DNA of 64,000 nucleotides from contig NZ_LT962671.1 of the NCBI RefSeq assembly GCF_900199545.1, positions 749,571 through 813,570 of the forward strand, in the 5' to 3' direction. This DNA is from Raoultibacter massiliensis. GTDB lineage: Bacteria > Actinomycetota > Coriobacteriia > Coriobacteriales > Eggerthellaceae. Within the stretch, counting starts at the first letter, position 1, and every line of letters starts with the position of its first letter. Below the pieces are notes generated by a model. The model was not told the origin of the DNA, ran no database searches, and saw only the letters and a list, made by a program, of their open reading frames with translations. Below are positions 8,054 to 17,782 of the stretch, piece by piece. The position numbers and the translations under genes are program-made.

Positions 8054-9736
8054 ATGCACTATCGCAGCGATGCTGTGAAGACGGGGGTTGCGCGCGCTCC
8101 GCACCGCAGCCTCCTTAAAGCCGATGGCATAACCGACGAGGAGCTGGGCCGCCCGCTCGTCGCCATCGTCAACTCGCGAAACGACATCATTCCGGGCCAC
8201 AACAATCTCGATAAGATCGCCGAGGCCGTCAAGGCGGGCGTCTACATGGCAGGCGGCGTGCCTTTCGAGATTTCGACTATCGGCGTATGCGACGGCATCG
8301 CGATGAACCACGAGGGGATGCACTACTCGCTCGTTTCCCGCGAGGTCATAGCCGACTCGGTCGAGTGTGCCGTGCAGGGCCATCGGTTCGACGCCATGGT
8401 ATGCATCCCCAATTGCGATAAGATCGTACCGGGCATGCTCATGGGCGCGCTGCGCGTCGACATCCCGACCGTGTTCGTGTCGGGCGGCCCGATGCTTGCG
8501 GGCAAACAGCCGGGCGGCTGCGCTCCGTCAACCGACCTCAATACGCTTTTCGACGGGGCTGCTGCGGTGATGAACGGAACCATGAGCGAAGACGAGCTCA
8601 AATACTACGAGGACACCGCGTGCCCCACCTGCGGCAGCTGTTCGGGCATGTTCACGGCTAACTCGATGAACTGCCTGACCGAAGCGCTCGGCATCGCGCT
8701 TCCGGGCAACGGCACGATTCCCGCTGTGTATTCCGAGCGAATCCGCTTGGCGAAGCATGCGGGCATGAAGGTTATGGAGCTGCTCGAAAAGGGCATCACG
8801 GCGCGCGACATCGTGGGCGAGGCGGCCATCCATAACGCGATGGAATGCGATATGGCCTTCGGCGGCTCGACGAACACCGTGCTGCATTTGACGGCGATCG
8901 CGGCCGAGGCCGGCCATCCGATCACCATGGACGATTGGGACGAGGCGTCTGCGCGCACGCCGCATCTCGTGAAGCTTCAGCCCTCGGGTCCGCGCCCGTT
9001 GTCCGATCTGTACGAGGTGGGCGGCGTGCCCGTGGTGATCGCCGAGCTTGCCAAACTCGGGCTCATCGACGAGAGCGCAACCACCTGCATGGGATCGATG
9101 GCCGAGTACCTCGCGCATATGAACGAGCAATGCATCGGCGCCGACGGCGAGGTGTGCCGCACCTTCGAGAACCCGTTTTCGGAAGCGGGCGCGCTCAGGG
9201 TACTCCATGGCAACATCGCTCCCGATGGTGCCATCGTGAAGAAATCCGCCGTTGATCCAGCGATGATGAACCATACCGGCCCCGCCCGCGTGTTCGACGG
9301 GGAGGAAGAGGCTTGCGCGGCCATCAACGAAGGCAAGATCAAGGCAGGCGATGTCGTGGTCATCCGCTACGAGGGCCCGAGGGGCGGGCCGGGTATGCGC
9401 GAGATGCTCATGCCGACATCGTCGATCGTGGGCATGGGCCTCTCGAAATCGGTCGCCCTTATCACCGACGGGCGGTTCTCGGGTGCGACGAAGGGGCCGG
9501 CTGTCGGGCACGTGAGCCCCGAAGCTGCCGCGGGCGGTCCGATCGCGCTCATCGAGGAGGGAGATAGCGTCACCGTCGACATCGAGGGTGGCGCGCTTGT
9601 TCTCAATATCGAAGAAGCGGAATTCGAGCGCAGGCGAGCAGCATGGCAGCCGCCCGCGCAGAAGCATGATCACGGTGTTTTGGCGCGATATGCGAAACTC
9701 GTCACATCGGCAGACAAGGGGGCTGTTCTCTCATGA
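8054..9736 (+). CDS. ilvD: dihydroxy-acid dehydratase
   Basis: Encodes 560 residues, the usual length. It dehydrates 2,3-dihydroxy-isovalerate and -3-methylvalerate to the 2-keto acids of valine and isoleucine. Family motifs are PNCDKIVPGM and PTCGSCSGMFTANSMNCL, whose cysteines belong to the Fe-S cluster site, plus GRFSGATKGPAVGHVSPEAA near the C-terminus. The ATG has AAGGAAGG 6 nt upstream, within reach of the T-box-like leader. It is the first gene of ilvD-ilvB-ilvN-ilvC and overlaps ilvB by ATGA. Confidence 0.97.
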   Translation: MHYRSDAVKTGVARAPHRSLLKADGITDEELGRPLVAIVNSRNDIIPGHNNLDKIAEAVKAGVYMAGGVPFEISTIGVCDGIAMNHEGMHYSLVSREVIADSVECAVQGHRFDAMVCIPNCDKIVPGMLMGALRVDIPTVFVSGGPMLAGKQPGGCAPSTDLNTLFDGAAAVMNGTMSEDELKYYEDTACPTCGSCSGMFTANSMNCLTEALGIALPGNGTIPAVYSERIRLAKHAGMKVMELLEKGITARDIVGEAAIHNAMECDMAFGGSTNTVLHLTAIAAEAGHPITMDDWDEASARTPHLVKLQPSGPRPLSDLYEVGGVPVVIAELAKLGLIDESATTCMGSMAEYLAHMNEQCIGADGEVCRTFENPFSEAGALRVLHGNIAPDGAIVKKSAVDPAMMNHTGPARVFDGEEEACAAINEGKIKAGDVVVIRYEGPRGGPGMREMLMPTSSIVGMGLSKSVALITDGRFSGATKGPAVGHVSPEAAAGGPIALIEEGDSVTVDIEGGALVLNIEEAEFERRRAAWQPPAQKHDHGVLARYAKLVTSADKGAVLS

Positions 9737-11526
9737 GCGCGAACAAGACGGAGAAACAGGGCACGACCATGACGGGAGCCCAGGCGGTCATCGCCTCGCT
9801 CGAGGCCGAGGGAGTCGATCTGGTATTCGGCTACCCGGGTGGGCAGGCTATCAAGATCTACGACGCGCTCTACGACTCGAAGGTGCTCCGCCATGTGCTC
9901 TCGCGCCACGAGCAGGGTGCCGTGCACGAGGCGGACGGCTATGCGCGGGCGACGGGCCGCGTCGGCGTGGCCATCGTGACGAGCGGGCCGGGCGCCACCA
10001 ATACGGTCACGGGCATCGCGACCGCCTACATGGACAGCGTGCCTCTTGTGGTTATCACCGGACAGGTGCCGCGCGGCGTCATCGGCACCGACTCGTTCCA
10101 GGAGTCCGACATCGTGGGCATCACGATGCCGGTTGTGAAGCACAGCTACCTCTTGCAAACCACCGATGAGCTCACGCAGACCTTCCGCGAAGCGTTTCAC
10201 ATCGCGAGCACGGGTCGTCCGGGTCCGGTGCTCATCGACGTGCCGAGCGATTTGGCGAGCGAAGAGATGGTGTTCGACTATCCCGACGAGGTGAACCTGC
10301 CTTCGTACAAACCCACCTACAAGGGAAACGCCAAACAGGTCAAGCAGGCGGTGAACCTTCTGCGCGAATCGAAGCGCCCCGCGCTCTACGTGGGCGGCGG
10401 CATCATCTCGTCGGGTGCCACTCCCGAACTCGTAGAACTTGCCGAGACCATGCAGATTCCCGTGGTTACCACGCTCATGGGTAAGGGAGCGTTTCCTGCG
10501 TCGCATCACCTGAACTACGGGCCCATCGGCATGCACGGGTCTAAGTTCGCGAACATGATCATGACCGAGGCCGATCTGATCATCGCCTGCGGCGCGCGGT
10601 TCTCCGATCGCGTGACGGGCAAGCTTTCCGAGTTCGCTCCCGATGCGAAGATCATTCATATCGATATCGACCCCGCAGAGATCGGCAAGGTGCGCGAGGT
10701 TCGGGTGCCCATCGTGGGCGACCTCAAGGGGGTGCTCGCCAACACATTGGCCGAGCTTTCCAAGCAGGCGGTTCCGCCTGCGCCCGCCGCATGGGTGGAA
10801 CAGGCCGATGAATGGCGCCGCCGTTTCCCGTTCTACCATCCGGGCGTGGGCGACCGACCCGACGAGATCGTACCCGAAATCGTCATGAGCACGCTTTCGG
10901 GCATGCTTGACCCCGAAAAGAGCATCGTGGTAACGGAAGTGGGTCAGCACCAGATGTGGGCGGCCCAGCACATTCAGCGCGAAACGCCGCGTTCGTTCAT
11001 CACGAGCGGGGGGTTGGGCACGATGGGCTTCGGCTTTCCCGCATCGATCGGAGCCGCGCTCGGGTGTCCTGACAAAACGGTCGTGTGCGTTGCAGGCGAC
11101 GGATCGTTTCAGATGAACAGCCAGGAAATGGCGACGGCTGCCATTCAGAACGTTCCTGTGAAGGTTCTCATCATGGATAACCGCTGCCTTGGAATGGTGC
11201 ATCAGTGGCAGAAGCTCTTCTACAACGAGCGCTATTCTTCGACGCTGCTCGATGCGGTGCCTGATTTCGTCAAGCTGGCCGATGCTTACGGTTGGCAGGC
11301 CGCCCAGGTCAGCCATCCCGACGATCTTGAGCGGGCGCTGCGCGCCATGCTCGATGCCGAGGGCCCGTACCTGCTCGACGTGGTGATCTCCCGCGATCAG
11401 AACGTGTATCCAATGGTTGCGCCCGGCAAGGCGATGAACGACGTCATCGGTGCGATCGACGTTGCGGTCGGCGCGGTGCGCACGCTGGGCGATGACGAAG
11501 ACGATAAGGGGGGAAGCCGGCGATGA
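9733..11526 (+). CDS. ilvB: acetolactate synthase, large (catalytic) subunit
   Basis: Encodes 597 residues. It condenses pyruvate with pyruvate or 2-ketobutyrate using thiamine diphosphate. The catalytic Glu lies in SRHEQGAVHEADGYARATG, and the ThDP/Mg motif GDGSFQMNSQE...NVPVKVLIMDN is intact. The PYR, central FAD-binding and PP domains are complete. It overlaps ilvD by 4 nt (ATGA) and ilvN by 4 nt, so translation is probably coupled through the operon. Confidence 0.97.
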   Translation: MSANKTEKQGTTMTGAQAVIASLEAEGVDLVFGYPGGQAIKIYDALYDSKVLRHVLSRHEQGAVHEADGYARATGRVGVAIVTSGPGATNTVTGIATAYMDSVPLVVITGQVPRGVIGTDSFQESDIVGITMPVVKHSYLLQTTDELTQTFREAFHIASTGRPGPVLIDVPSDLASEEMVFDYPDEVNLPSYKPTYKGNAKQVKQAVNLLRESKRPALYVGGGIISSGATPELVELAETMQIPVVTTLMGKGAFPASHHLNYGPIGMHGSKFANMIMTEADLIIACGARFSDRVTGKLSEFAPDAKIIHIDIDPAEIGKVREVRVPIVGDLKGVLANTLAELSKQAVPPAPAAWVEQADEWRRRFPFYHPGVGDRPDEIVPEIVMSTLSGMLDPEKSIVVTEVGQHQMWAAQHIQRETPRSFITSGGLGTMGFGFPASIGAALGCPDKTVVCVAGDGSFQMNSQEMATAAIQNVPVKVLIMDNRCLGMVHQWQKLFYNERYSSTLLDAVPDFVKLADAYGWQAAQVSHPDDLERALRAMLDAEGPYLLDVVISRDQNVYPMVAPGKAMNDVIGAIDVAVGAVRTLGDDEDDKGGSRR

Positions 11527-12005
11527 GGCATATTCTTTCGGTTCTCGTAGAGAACAAACCGGGCGTCTTGAGCCGCGTGACGGGACTTATTTCGAGGCGC
11601 GGGTTCAACATCGAATCGCTGTCGGTCGGCCCGACCGAAGATCCTACGATGTCGCGGGTGACCGCCATCGTGAAGGCCGACGACGTGTCCTACGAGCAGA
11701 TCACCAAGCAGCTCCACAAGCTCATCAGCGTGCACAAGATCACCGATCTCACCAACGATGCGGCGATCGAGCGTGAGCTCGTGCTGTTCAAGGTGAACGC
11801 CGCCCCCGAGCGTCGAAACGAGATCATCGAGATCGCGAACGTGTTCCGCGCGAAGATCGTCGACGTGGGCAGAAACTCGCTCACCATCGAAGCGACCGGC
11901 GACGAGAACAAGCTTAAGGGCATGGAGGATCTGTTCCGCGCCTACGGCATCAAGGAAATCACGCGTACCGGCAAGATCGCCATGTCGCGCAACAGCAAGG
12001 ATTAA
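11523..12005 (+). CDS. ilvN: acetolactate synthase, small (regulatory) subunit
   Basis: Encodes 160 residues: an N-terminal ACT domain (about 1-75; HILSVLVENKPGVLSRVTGLISRRGFNIESL) and a C-terminal small-subunit domain (about 80-158) ending in GIKEITRTGKIAM. It activates the IlvB enzyme and normally gives it valine feedback sensitivity. The start overlaps the ilvB stop as ATGA. Confidence 0.96.
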   Translation: MRHILSVLVENKPGVLSRVTGLISRRGFNIESLSVGPTEDPTMSRVTAIVKADDVSYEQITKQLHKLISVHKITDLTNDAAIERELVLFKVNAAPERRNEIIEIANVFRAKIVDVGRNSLTIEATGDENKLKGMEDLFRAYGIKEITRTGKIAMSRNSKD

Positions 12006-13037
<1,032 letters not shown>

Positions 13038-13078
13038 CCGCTCGGACGTTCGACGCGGATTTCGCTCAAGGGTTCGCG

Positions 13079-13110
13079 ACGGGGACTGTGTCAGGCGACG
13101 CAGCCCCCGT
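13079..13110. terminator. hairpin after ilvC, between convergent genes
   Basis: ACGGGGACTGTGTC and GACGCAGCCCCCGT form a stem of about 13 pairs with one internal mismatch and an AGGC loop. Only a short TTC follows, so it is a weak-tailed terminator, probably serving both ilvC (+) and the toxin gene (-). Confidence 0.65.
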
Positions 13111-13125
13111 TTCGCAAAGGATCGG

Positions 13126-13446
13126 TTAATCGCATAGGTCTACGATGGCGTAATCATCGATGTCTTGCGATGTGTGAACGACCCGCCAGACGATAAGCTC
13201 GGATTCGCTGTACGAATAGAAGAGCCGATAGGCGCCTACGAGGTAGGTGCGCCTTCCTTGGATCGTCAGGCGTTCGTCTTCGAACGTTCGACCGAGGTCG
13301 GGAAACTCGCAGAGAAGCTTGACGCTGCTTTGCAGACTGTCATACCAGGTACGGGCTTTGTCAGGGGATTGTGCAACTTGTCCGAGATACAATACGATTG
13401 ATTCGATGTCATAGGCAGCCCGCGGGCGATAGATTGCCGTGCGCAT
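13126..13446 (-). CDS. ParE/RelE-superfamily toxin
   Basis: Encodes 106 residues with the ParE plan: an N-terminal strand and two helices (PRAAYDIESIVLYLG...A..WYDSLQ), then FPDLGR, RRTYLVGAYRLFYSY and a C-terminal RVVHTSQD. Family members block gyrase (ParE) or cleave mRNA on the ribosome (RelE); the sequence resembles the ParE/plasmid-stabilisation branch more. It starts 6 nt after the Phd-type antitoxin gene, so the two form one operon with antitoxin first. Confidence 0.88.
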   Translation of the reverse strand: MRTAIYRPRAAYDIESIVLYLGQVAQSPDKARTWYDSLQSSVKLLCEFPDLGRTFEDERLTIQGRRTYLVGAYRLFYSYSESELIVWRVVHTSQDIDDYAIVDLCD

Positions 13447-13452
13447 GCCGGG

Positions 13453-13740
13453 CTAGCCGTTCCAGGTTGAAAAGATGCTCTGCATGCGCGCGTCAAGCTC
13501 TTCTTGGCTGACTGCCTCCGGACGGTACCGCGCTTCGATCTCTGCTTCCCGAAGTTTGAGAACGTATCGTTCATGGTGACGTTGCCGCTCATAGGCCTCG
13601 CAGTCCATGACGACGAGTGCTGCAACGCCGTTTTTTGTTAAGTACAGCGGTTGTTGGCTCTGTCGAGCGTCTTCGCAAATGCCATTGAGATCGGTGCGTA
13701 AATCACTGATGGGACGAATTCGAGGCAATGGTGACGGCAT
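13453..13740 (-). CDS. Phd/YefM-family antitoxin
   Basis: Encodes 95 residues. The N-terminal DNA-binding fold shows PRIRPISDLRTDLNGICE...QPLYLTKNGVAALVVMDCEAYER, the Phd/YefM signature, and the C-terminal helices wrap the toxin. The ATG at 13738-13740 has AAGGAG at a good distance; an upstream GTG at 13746 would sit too close to it. Phd-type proteins repress their own promoter. A decayed relative lies at about 17.5-17.7 kb on the same strand. Confidence 0.88.
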   Translation of the reverse strand: MPSPLPRIRPISDLRTDLNGICEDARQSQQPLYLTKNGVAALVVMDCEAYERQRHHERYVLKLREAEIEARYRPEAVSQEELDARMQSIFSTWNG

Positions 13741-13771
13741 AAGCACTCCTTCTTTGTTTCTCGTGCCTTGC

Positions 13772-13800
13772 AGTATACAAAATTTTGCACAAATATTGAA
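13772..13800 (-). promoter_or_regulatory. promoter of the toxin-antitoxin operon
   Basis: On the minus strand TTCAAT (13800-13795) and TATACT (13777-13772) are separated by 17 nt. The spacer contains AAAATTTT, a short palindrome in an AT-rich patch, which could be part of the antitoxin operator. Confidence 0.5.
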
Positions 13801-13914
13801 TACCTATCTGCGTATGAAGCAGATCTTTATGCTCTGGTAGCTGTCATGTATTATTGAACGAGCTGCAATTTGCCAATCGTTTTCGAATGCTTGGAGGCAG
13901 ATTGATCTGAAGCA

Positions 13915-15483
13915 ATGGGTAATCGCGAAGCAGAAAGGCTGGAAGAAGATGTTGTTGAAAACAGGCAGTGCGGGCGTTTCGGCGTCAACGGTGCGGCGCA
14001 AAGCGTGTCGGGGGGGGGTTCTTGTTTAAGAGCGGCTCTGCTGGCTCTTTCATTTTGCTTGGCGGCGTTGGCCCTTGCGGGATGCGCTGGTACCGATTCT
14101 TCAAGTGGGGGCAATGCCCCAGCGGGCGATGGTGCATCCGCTCCGGTTCGGAGCGAACCGCCCCGAACAGAGGAGCGCCCGGCTGCTGCCTCGGTCGATA
14201 CCTACTACGTTCGATACGCGCGCGGAAAAACCGCAACCCAACTGACCTCCGTGTCGGGGGAGGTTGTTGATCTGCCCGACGGATACCAGGTCGTAGGACC
14301 CTATTCAAACGGTTTGGCTATGGTGCGCTGGCTTGAAACCTCAGACGACCGATGGGGAGTCGGTACCGACGGGAACTTCGACTACGGGTTTATGGACGCG
14401 TCGGGCAACCTTAAAATCAAAGTGGACGATGCGGCGGCTTCCATAGGGTTGCCGGCCGAAAACGACGAAGGCGCCGCTCTGAGATGCACGCCCGGTGCGT
14501 ACTTTCAGGAAGACCGGGCGGTGCTGGACTGCCGGTACGGTGCGTCTGGCAACGGGTACCATTTCTCGCTGGTGATTGACGCGCAGGGAAGCGTCGTCGC
14601 CTGGACGGGGCTCGATGGCGGGCGCATGGACGTCGGGGCGGCGGCCTCTTTGCCCTATACGAGCTTTCCCGACTCAATGGAGCTCGTCAACTTTCCCAAT
14701 TTCGATATCTCCAGCGCATACGAGAAGGGGCTTCTGCAGACTAGTTTGGGCACGTCTCTGGCCCAAGACCATACGATCCTGCTCGATGCGGATGGGGAGG
14801 TGTATGCGAACTTCTACGGGTCGGACAGCTACGTGCGCAGCTCGGACTTGCTGAACTCTCGCTATGTCGTGGGCGGTCTGTACAACGTGTGCTCCTATGA
14901 GGCATGGGTGCCCGAGGCGAACCCCGTCGACGTATTCGATATCGTCGACATCTTGGAAGCCGAGGACTTCGACGACGCCCAGATCGTCGGTATGGCGGGG
15001 GATGGGCCGGTGGTCATCATTAACGCGCAGTCGAACACAGCCAAAGGGGAGCGTGTGCTGACGGGCCTGTATGATTTCGAGGCAGGTTCGTGGGTTGTCG
15101 AGCCCGTGTTGGGCGGCAGTGCGCAGGCGGCCCACTACGACGTCTTCCCCGTCAGTATCGAAGGGAAATACAACGAATCGTACGAAGGCGGTTCGTGCGG
15201 CCTTATGTCCCCGGACGGAATGTGGCTGTTTGCACCTGACGTTCTCTACGATGGCGAGATATGCAGCGAGTTTACGTACTTGCATGGCTCTTACTGGCTT
15301 GCGAAAGTCGGCAAAGGCGATAGCGAACGTAGCTATCTGATCGATGCTGCGAATCCTTCGCTCCAGCCGACTTGTGTGGAGGACCTTGTGCTACCCGAAG
15401 ACTTCCGCGAGACCGATGCCATGGACGAGGAGCTCATCGAAGGCGCTTCCTCGCGCAGCCAAGAGAGGGGGGAAGTGCGATGA
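13915..15483 (+). CDS. lipoprotein with WG-repeat-like region; start near a G9 tract
   Basis: The ORF as drawn encodes 522 residues. A lipoprotein signal (LRAALLALSFCLAALALAGC) starts about 40 residues in. The mature part has a Ser/Gly/Pro linker, then a mostly beta region with segments such as GYQVVGPYSNGLAMVRW and YGFMDASGNLKIKV that recall WG repeats. The N-terminus is odd: the ATG at 13915 gives an acidic stretch before the signal, while the ATG at 13949 gives a basic, signal-like n-region in another frame that would join only with one more G in the G9 run at 14010-14018. A GTG at 14005 is a third option. Function unknown; it overlaps the next ORF by ATGA if that uses 15480. Confidence 0.75.
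   Translation: MGNREAERLEEDVVENRQCGRFGVNGAAQSVSGGGSCLRAALLALSFCLAALALAGCAGTDSSSGGNAPAGDGASAPVRSEPPRTEERPAAASVDTYYVRYARGKTATQLTSVSGEVVDLPDGYQVVGPYSNGLAMVRWLETSDDRWGVGTDGNFDYGFMDASGNLKIKVDDAAASIGLPAENDEGAALRCTPGAYFQEDRAVLDCRYGASGNGYHFSLVIDAQGSVVAWTGLDGGRMDVGAAASLPYTSFPDSMELVNFPNFDISSAYEKGLLQTSLGTSLAQDHTILLDADGEVYANFYGSDSYVRSSDLLNSRYVVGGLYNVCSYEAWVPEANPVDVFDIVDILEAEDFDDAQIVGMAGDGPVVIINAQSNTAKGERVLTGLYDFEAGSWVVEPVLGGSAQAAHYDVFPVSIEGKYNESYEGGSCGLMSPDGMWLFAPDVLYDGEICSEFTYLHGSYWLAKVGKGDSERSYLIDAANPSLQPTCVEDLVLPEDFRETDAMDEELIEGASSRSQERGEVR
14010..14018 (+). repeat. homopolymer run of nine G in the lipoprotein signal region
   Basis: Nine consecutive G residues sit just before the hydrophobic signal sequence. 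With ten G the frame from ATG 13949 would read through KACRGGG into SCLRAALLAL; with nine it stops 8 codons after the tract. This is a classical layout for slipped-strand variation. Confidence 0.7.
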
Positions 15484-15575
15484 GCACGAGAATCGGTTTG
15501 TCGCGCTCCCCCAAAATGCGCTTTGCGATGGGTTCGGGCGAAGCAAATGGAGCGGATTTGAGAGGAGAAGCCAAG

Positions 15576-17030
15576 ATGCGGTTGAAGCTCGGGTCGATGC
15601 TCATCCTGGCTGCTGCCGTTTTCTCGTTGTGCGGATGCTTAACGGGGTGCTCGGGTGAAACAGGAGCTCGAGGCGCGGTTTTCGCGCCCCCTCAGCTGGA
15701 CGCGTCTACTGGTCCTGCCGGCGCGGAAGAACAGATATCCTATATCGTGGGCAATGCCGGTCAGGCGCTGCCCGTTGAAGAGCGTCCTTCGCGCGTTATG
15801 CAGCTGGGGGTGGATGCAGGCGCAGGTGTGGCTGCTCAGGAAGCGCTGCACATGCAGGAGTGGACGAACTACTTCTATGACGAGTCTGGGCGCCTCGTGA
15901 AAACGGCGACGTTCGGAGAGACGGTTCTCGCTAACACGACGTCCTCCTACGAGTACGATGCGGATGGCAGACTCCTATCGGCGCGGGTTCAAACGGATGA
16001 CGGAGACATCGCCTCTCTCGACTATGTCTACGAACGGGGAAGGCTGGCAAAGGCGGAGGCGACGACGTGCAAGGGGGGAGAGTCGAGCGGCTCTTCCGTC
16101 GAAACGTATTCATACGACGATGACGCCTGCGCCCTTACGGTCGACAGGTATTACGCGGACGGCGCCTTGAAAGAGACCCTGGTGGTGCGCTTCGATGCGA
16201 ATCATCCTTGGGAAGGTAATCCCCTCGATTACGACGGGGGACGCATGATATCCACCGATGGTTACACTGCGGAAGGCGAGATGAAACAGCACGACGAGTT
16301 TGTCTACAACGAAGACGGCACCCCGTCGCTGAAGACCATTCAGGTGCTTCCCGTCGACGGCGGCGGGGAATCGTACAGCGAGCGCGCTTACGCCTACGAT
16401 GAAAACGGATTCGAAACGTACGTGACCTTCAAGCAGACCCTTGCCGACGTCCATCAAGCGTACCGTATCGAGCGCACGTTCGGCGCCGGCGGAAGGATGA
16501 CGCAGAAAATCGAGCGGTCTAACATGGGCGATGAGGTGCGGACGTACGCTCGCGACGAGCGCGGGCGTGTCGTCGCGAGCAAGTGCGTCTCTGGCCTGGC
16601 CCCCATCGCATGGTATCCCTCCCTGACGGTGTACCAGTACGATCTGGGTCTGACCGAGGCATCTTCTTCCGAGGAGGGCATGGAAGAGGCGGCATCGCAA
16701 TACGAAAGCGATCGCTTGAGGGAGAGCTACCTCGATTTGGCGGCCGTGTACGTGGCGGGAAGCTATCAGGCTAGGAGCGGAAGCATGTACGATGGGTCGC
16801 AGCCGGTGCTCGAGCTGCATGTCGACGGATCCGGCACTTTCGATGGCGTTTCGGGCAGATGGGAGTGGGACGATACCGCTCGTGCCGTCTACGCCTACAC
16901 CGGCGGCGAGGCTCCCGCGTGGTACGTCTGGGGGCAGGAGGCGGGCTATCCGAGTGGGCAGCGCTTGGGCGATGGCGCATTCGCCGAGTTCGACCGCGTA
17001 CGCGACGAGAACGGTGTGCCGATTGACTGA
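15576..17030 (+). CDS. lipoprotein with YD-repeat-like (RHS-type) region
   Basis: Encodes 484 residues from the ATG at 15576, which has AGAGGAGAAG upstream and gives a normal lipoprotein signal, MRLKLGSMLILAAAVFSLCGC. An ATG at 15480 overlaps the previous stop (ATGA) and would add 32 residues, so it cannot be excluded. Residues about 90-370 contain repeated tyrosine-rich units such as YEYDADGRLLSARV, YVYERGRLAKAE and YAYDENGF, the pattern of YD/RHS repeats. The last 90 residues form a separate small domain with VSGRWEWDDTARAVYAY. Probably surface-exposed; role unknown. It forms an operon with the flanking lipoprotein genes. Confidence 0.8.
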   Translation: MRLKLGSMLILAAAVFSLCGCLTGCSGETGARGAVFAPPQLDASTGPAGAEEQISYIVGNAGQALPVEERPSRVMQLGVDAGAGVAAQEALHMQEWTNYFYDESGRLVKTATFGETVLANTTSSYEYDADGRLLSARVQTDDGDIASLDYVYERGRLAKAEATTCKGGESSGSSVETYSYDDDACALTVDRYYADGALKETLVVRFDANHPWEGNPLDYDGGRMISTDGYTAEGEMKQHDEFVYNEDGTPSLKTIQVLPVDGGGESYSERAYAYDENGFETYVTFKQTLADVHQAYRIERTFGAGGRMTQKIERSNMGDEVRTYARDERGRVVASKCVSGLAPIAWYPSLTVYQYDLGLTEASSSEEGMEEAASQYESDRLRESYLDLAAVYVAGSYQARSGSMYDGSQPVLELHVDGSGTFDGVSGRWEWDDTARAVYAYTGGEAPAWYVWGQEAGYPSGQRLGDGAFAEFDRVRDENGVPID

Positions 17031-17095
17031 CGCACGCCGTTCGGTTTCGCAGCAAGGGGCGTATCTTGTTCAGGACAACGACAGGAGGAACAATC

Positions 17096-17401
17096 ATGAA
17101 TGCTGGTTGCGGAAGAAGACCGATGGGATTGAATGCATCGGGCATTGCCTCCCGGATGATCGGAATAGCGATCGCGTTGCTGATAGGTCTCAGCATCGTG
17201 TCGGGCTGTTCTTCGGAGGAATGCGACGATTGCGGGAAAACGTTTTCCGGCCAGGCTTACTACCAAAGCTATGTGTCGAATGCAAGCTACAACCCCTATC
17301 GGGAAGATGGGGGAGAGTTGTACGAGGGCGTCGGCGCGATCTGCGAGGAGTGCGCGCGGGATCGCTGGGGAGGTGATTATCGAGACCACAAGGCGAAATA
17401 G
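17096..17401 (+). CDS. small lipoprotein with two CxxC pairs
   Basis: Encodes 101 residues from an ATG with AGGAGG at ideal spacing. A signal with lipobox SIVSGC is followed by CDDCGKTF and, 45 residues later, CEECARD. Two CxxC pairs suggest a zinc ribbon or a redox pair. It is the third lipoprotein in a row, 65 nt after its neighbour. No homolog recognised. Confidence 0.75.
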   Translation: MNAGCGRRPMGLNASGIASRMIGIAIALLIGLSIVSGCSSEECDDCGKTFSGQAYYQSYVSNASYNPYREDGGELYEGVGAICEECARDRWGGDYRDHKAK

Positions 17402-17529
17402 CGCAATGCATGGGGATGCGCAGGGGTCATGTGCCCTTTGCCTCGCTGGGGGGCAAAGGGCACGAAGGCGGTCTCTGCATGTTGCGTTTTCGATTTTGCG
17501 CTGATGCAGAAAATGAGACGGCTTAGAGG

Positions 17530-17682
17530 CTCGGTTATGGCGCAGCGGCTGTTGGCCTCGCCGTGCCTTTCGCAAATATCGTTGAGGTCGGTTTGCGAGT
17601 CGCTGATGGTCCGAATGGGCGGCAACGGTGCAGGCGCGGTATCTTTGGCTTTCTTCGCTGTACGGTGTGCAAAATCTTTCAT
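17530..17682 (-). pseudogene. decayed Phd/YefM-type antitoxin gene
   Basis: The reading frame from 17682 encodes PLPPIRTISDSQTDLNDICE, closely matching PLPRIRPISDLRTDLNGICE of the antitoxin at 13453-13740. After GAA (17571-17569) the similarity continues one base out of frame as ARRGQQPL versus ARQSQQPL, which indicates a 1-nt deletion. The rest of the gene and any toxin partner are missing. The start region is intact, so a truncated peptide could still be made, but a functional antitoxin is unlikely. Confidence 0.75.
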
Positions 17683-17782
17683 AAGTATTAACTACTCCAA
17701 TAAGCGGAATCCGTTCGCACCGTATAGATGAGAAATCGCTACACTGTAGATATCGAGACGAAGCAGGCGAAAAGGGGAGAAG

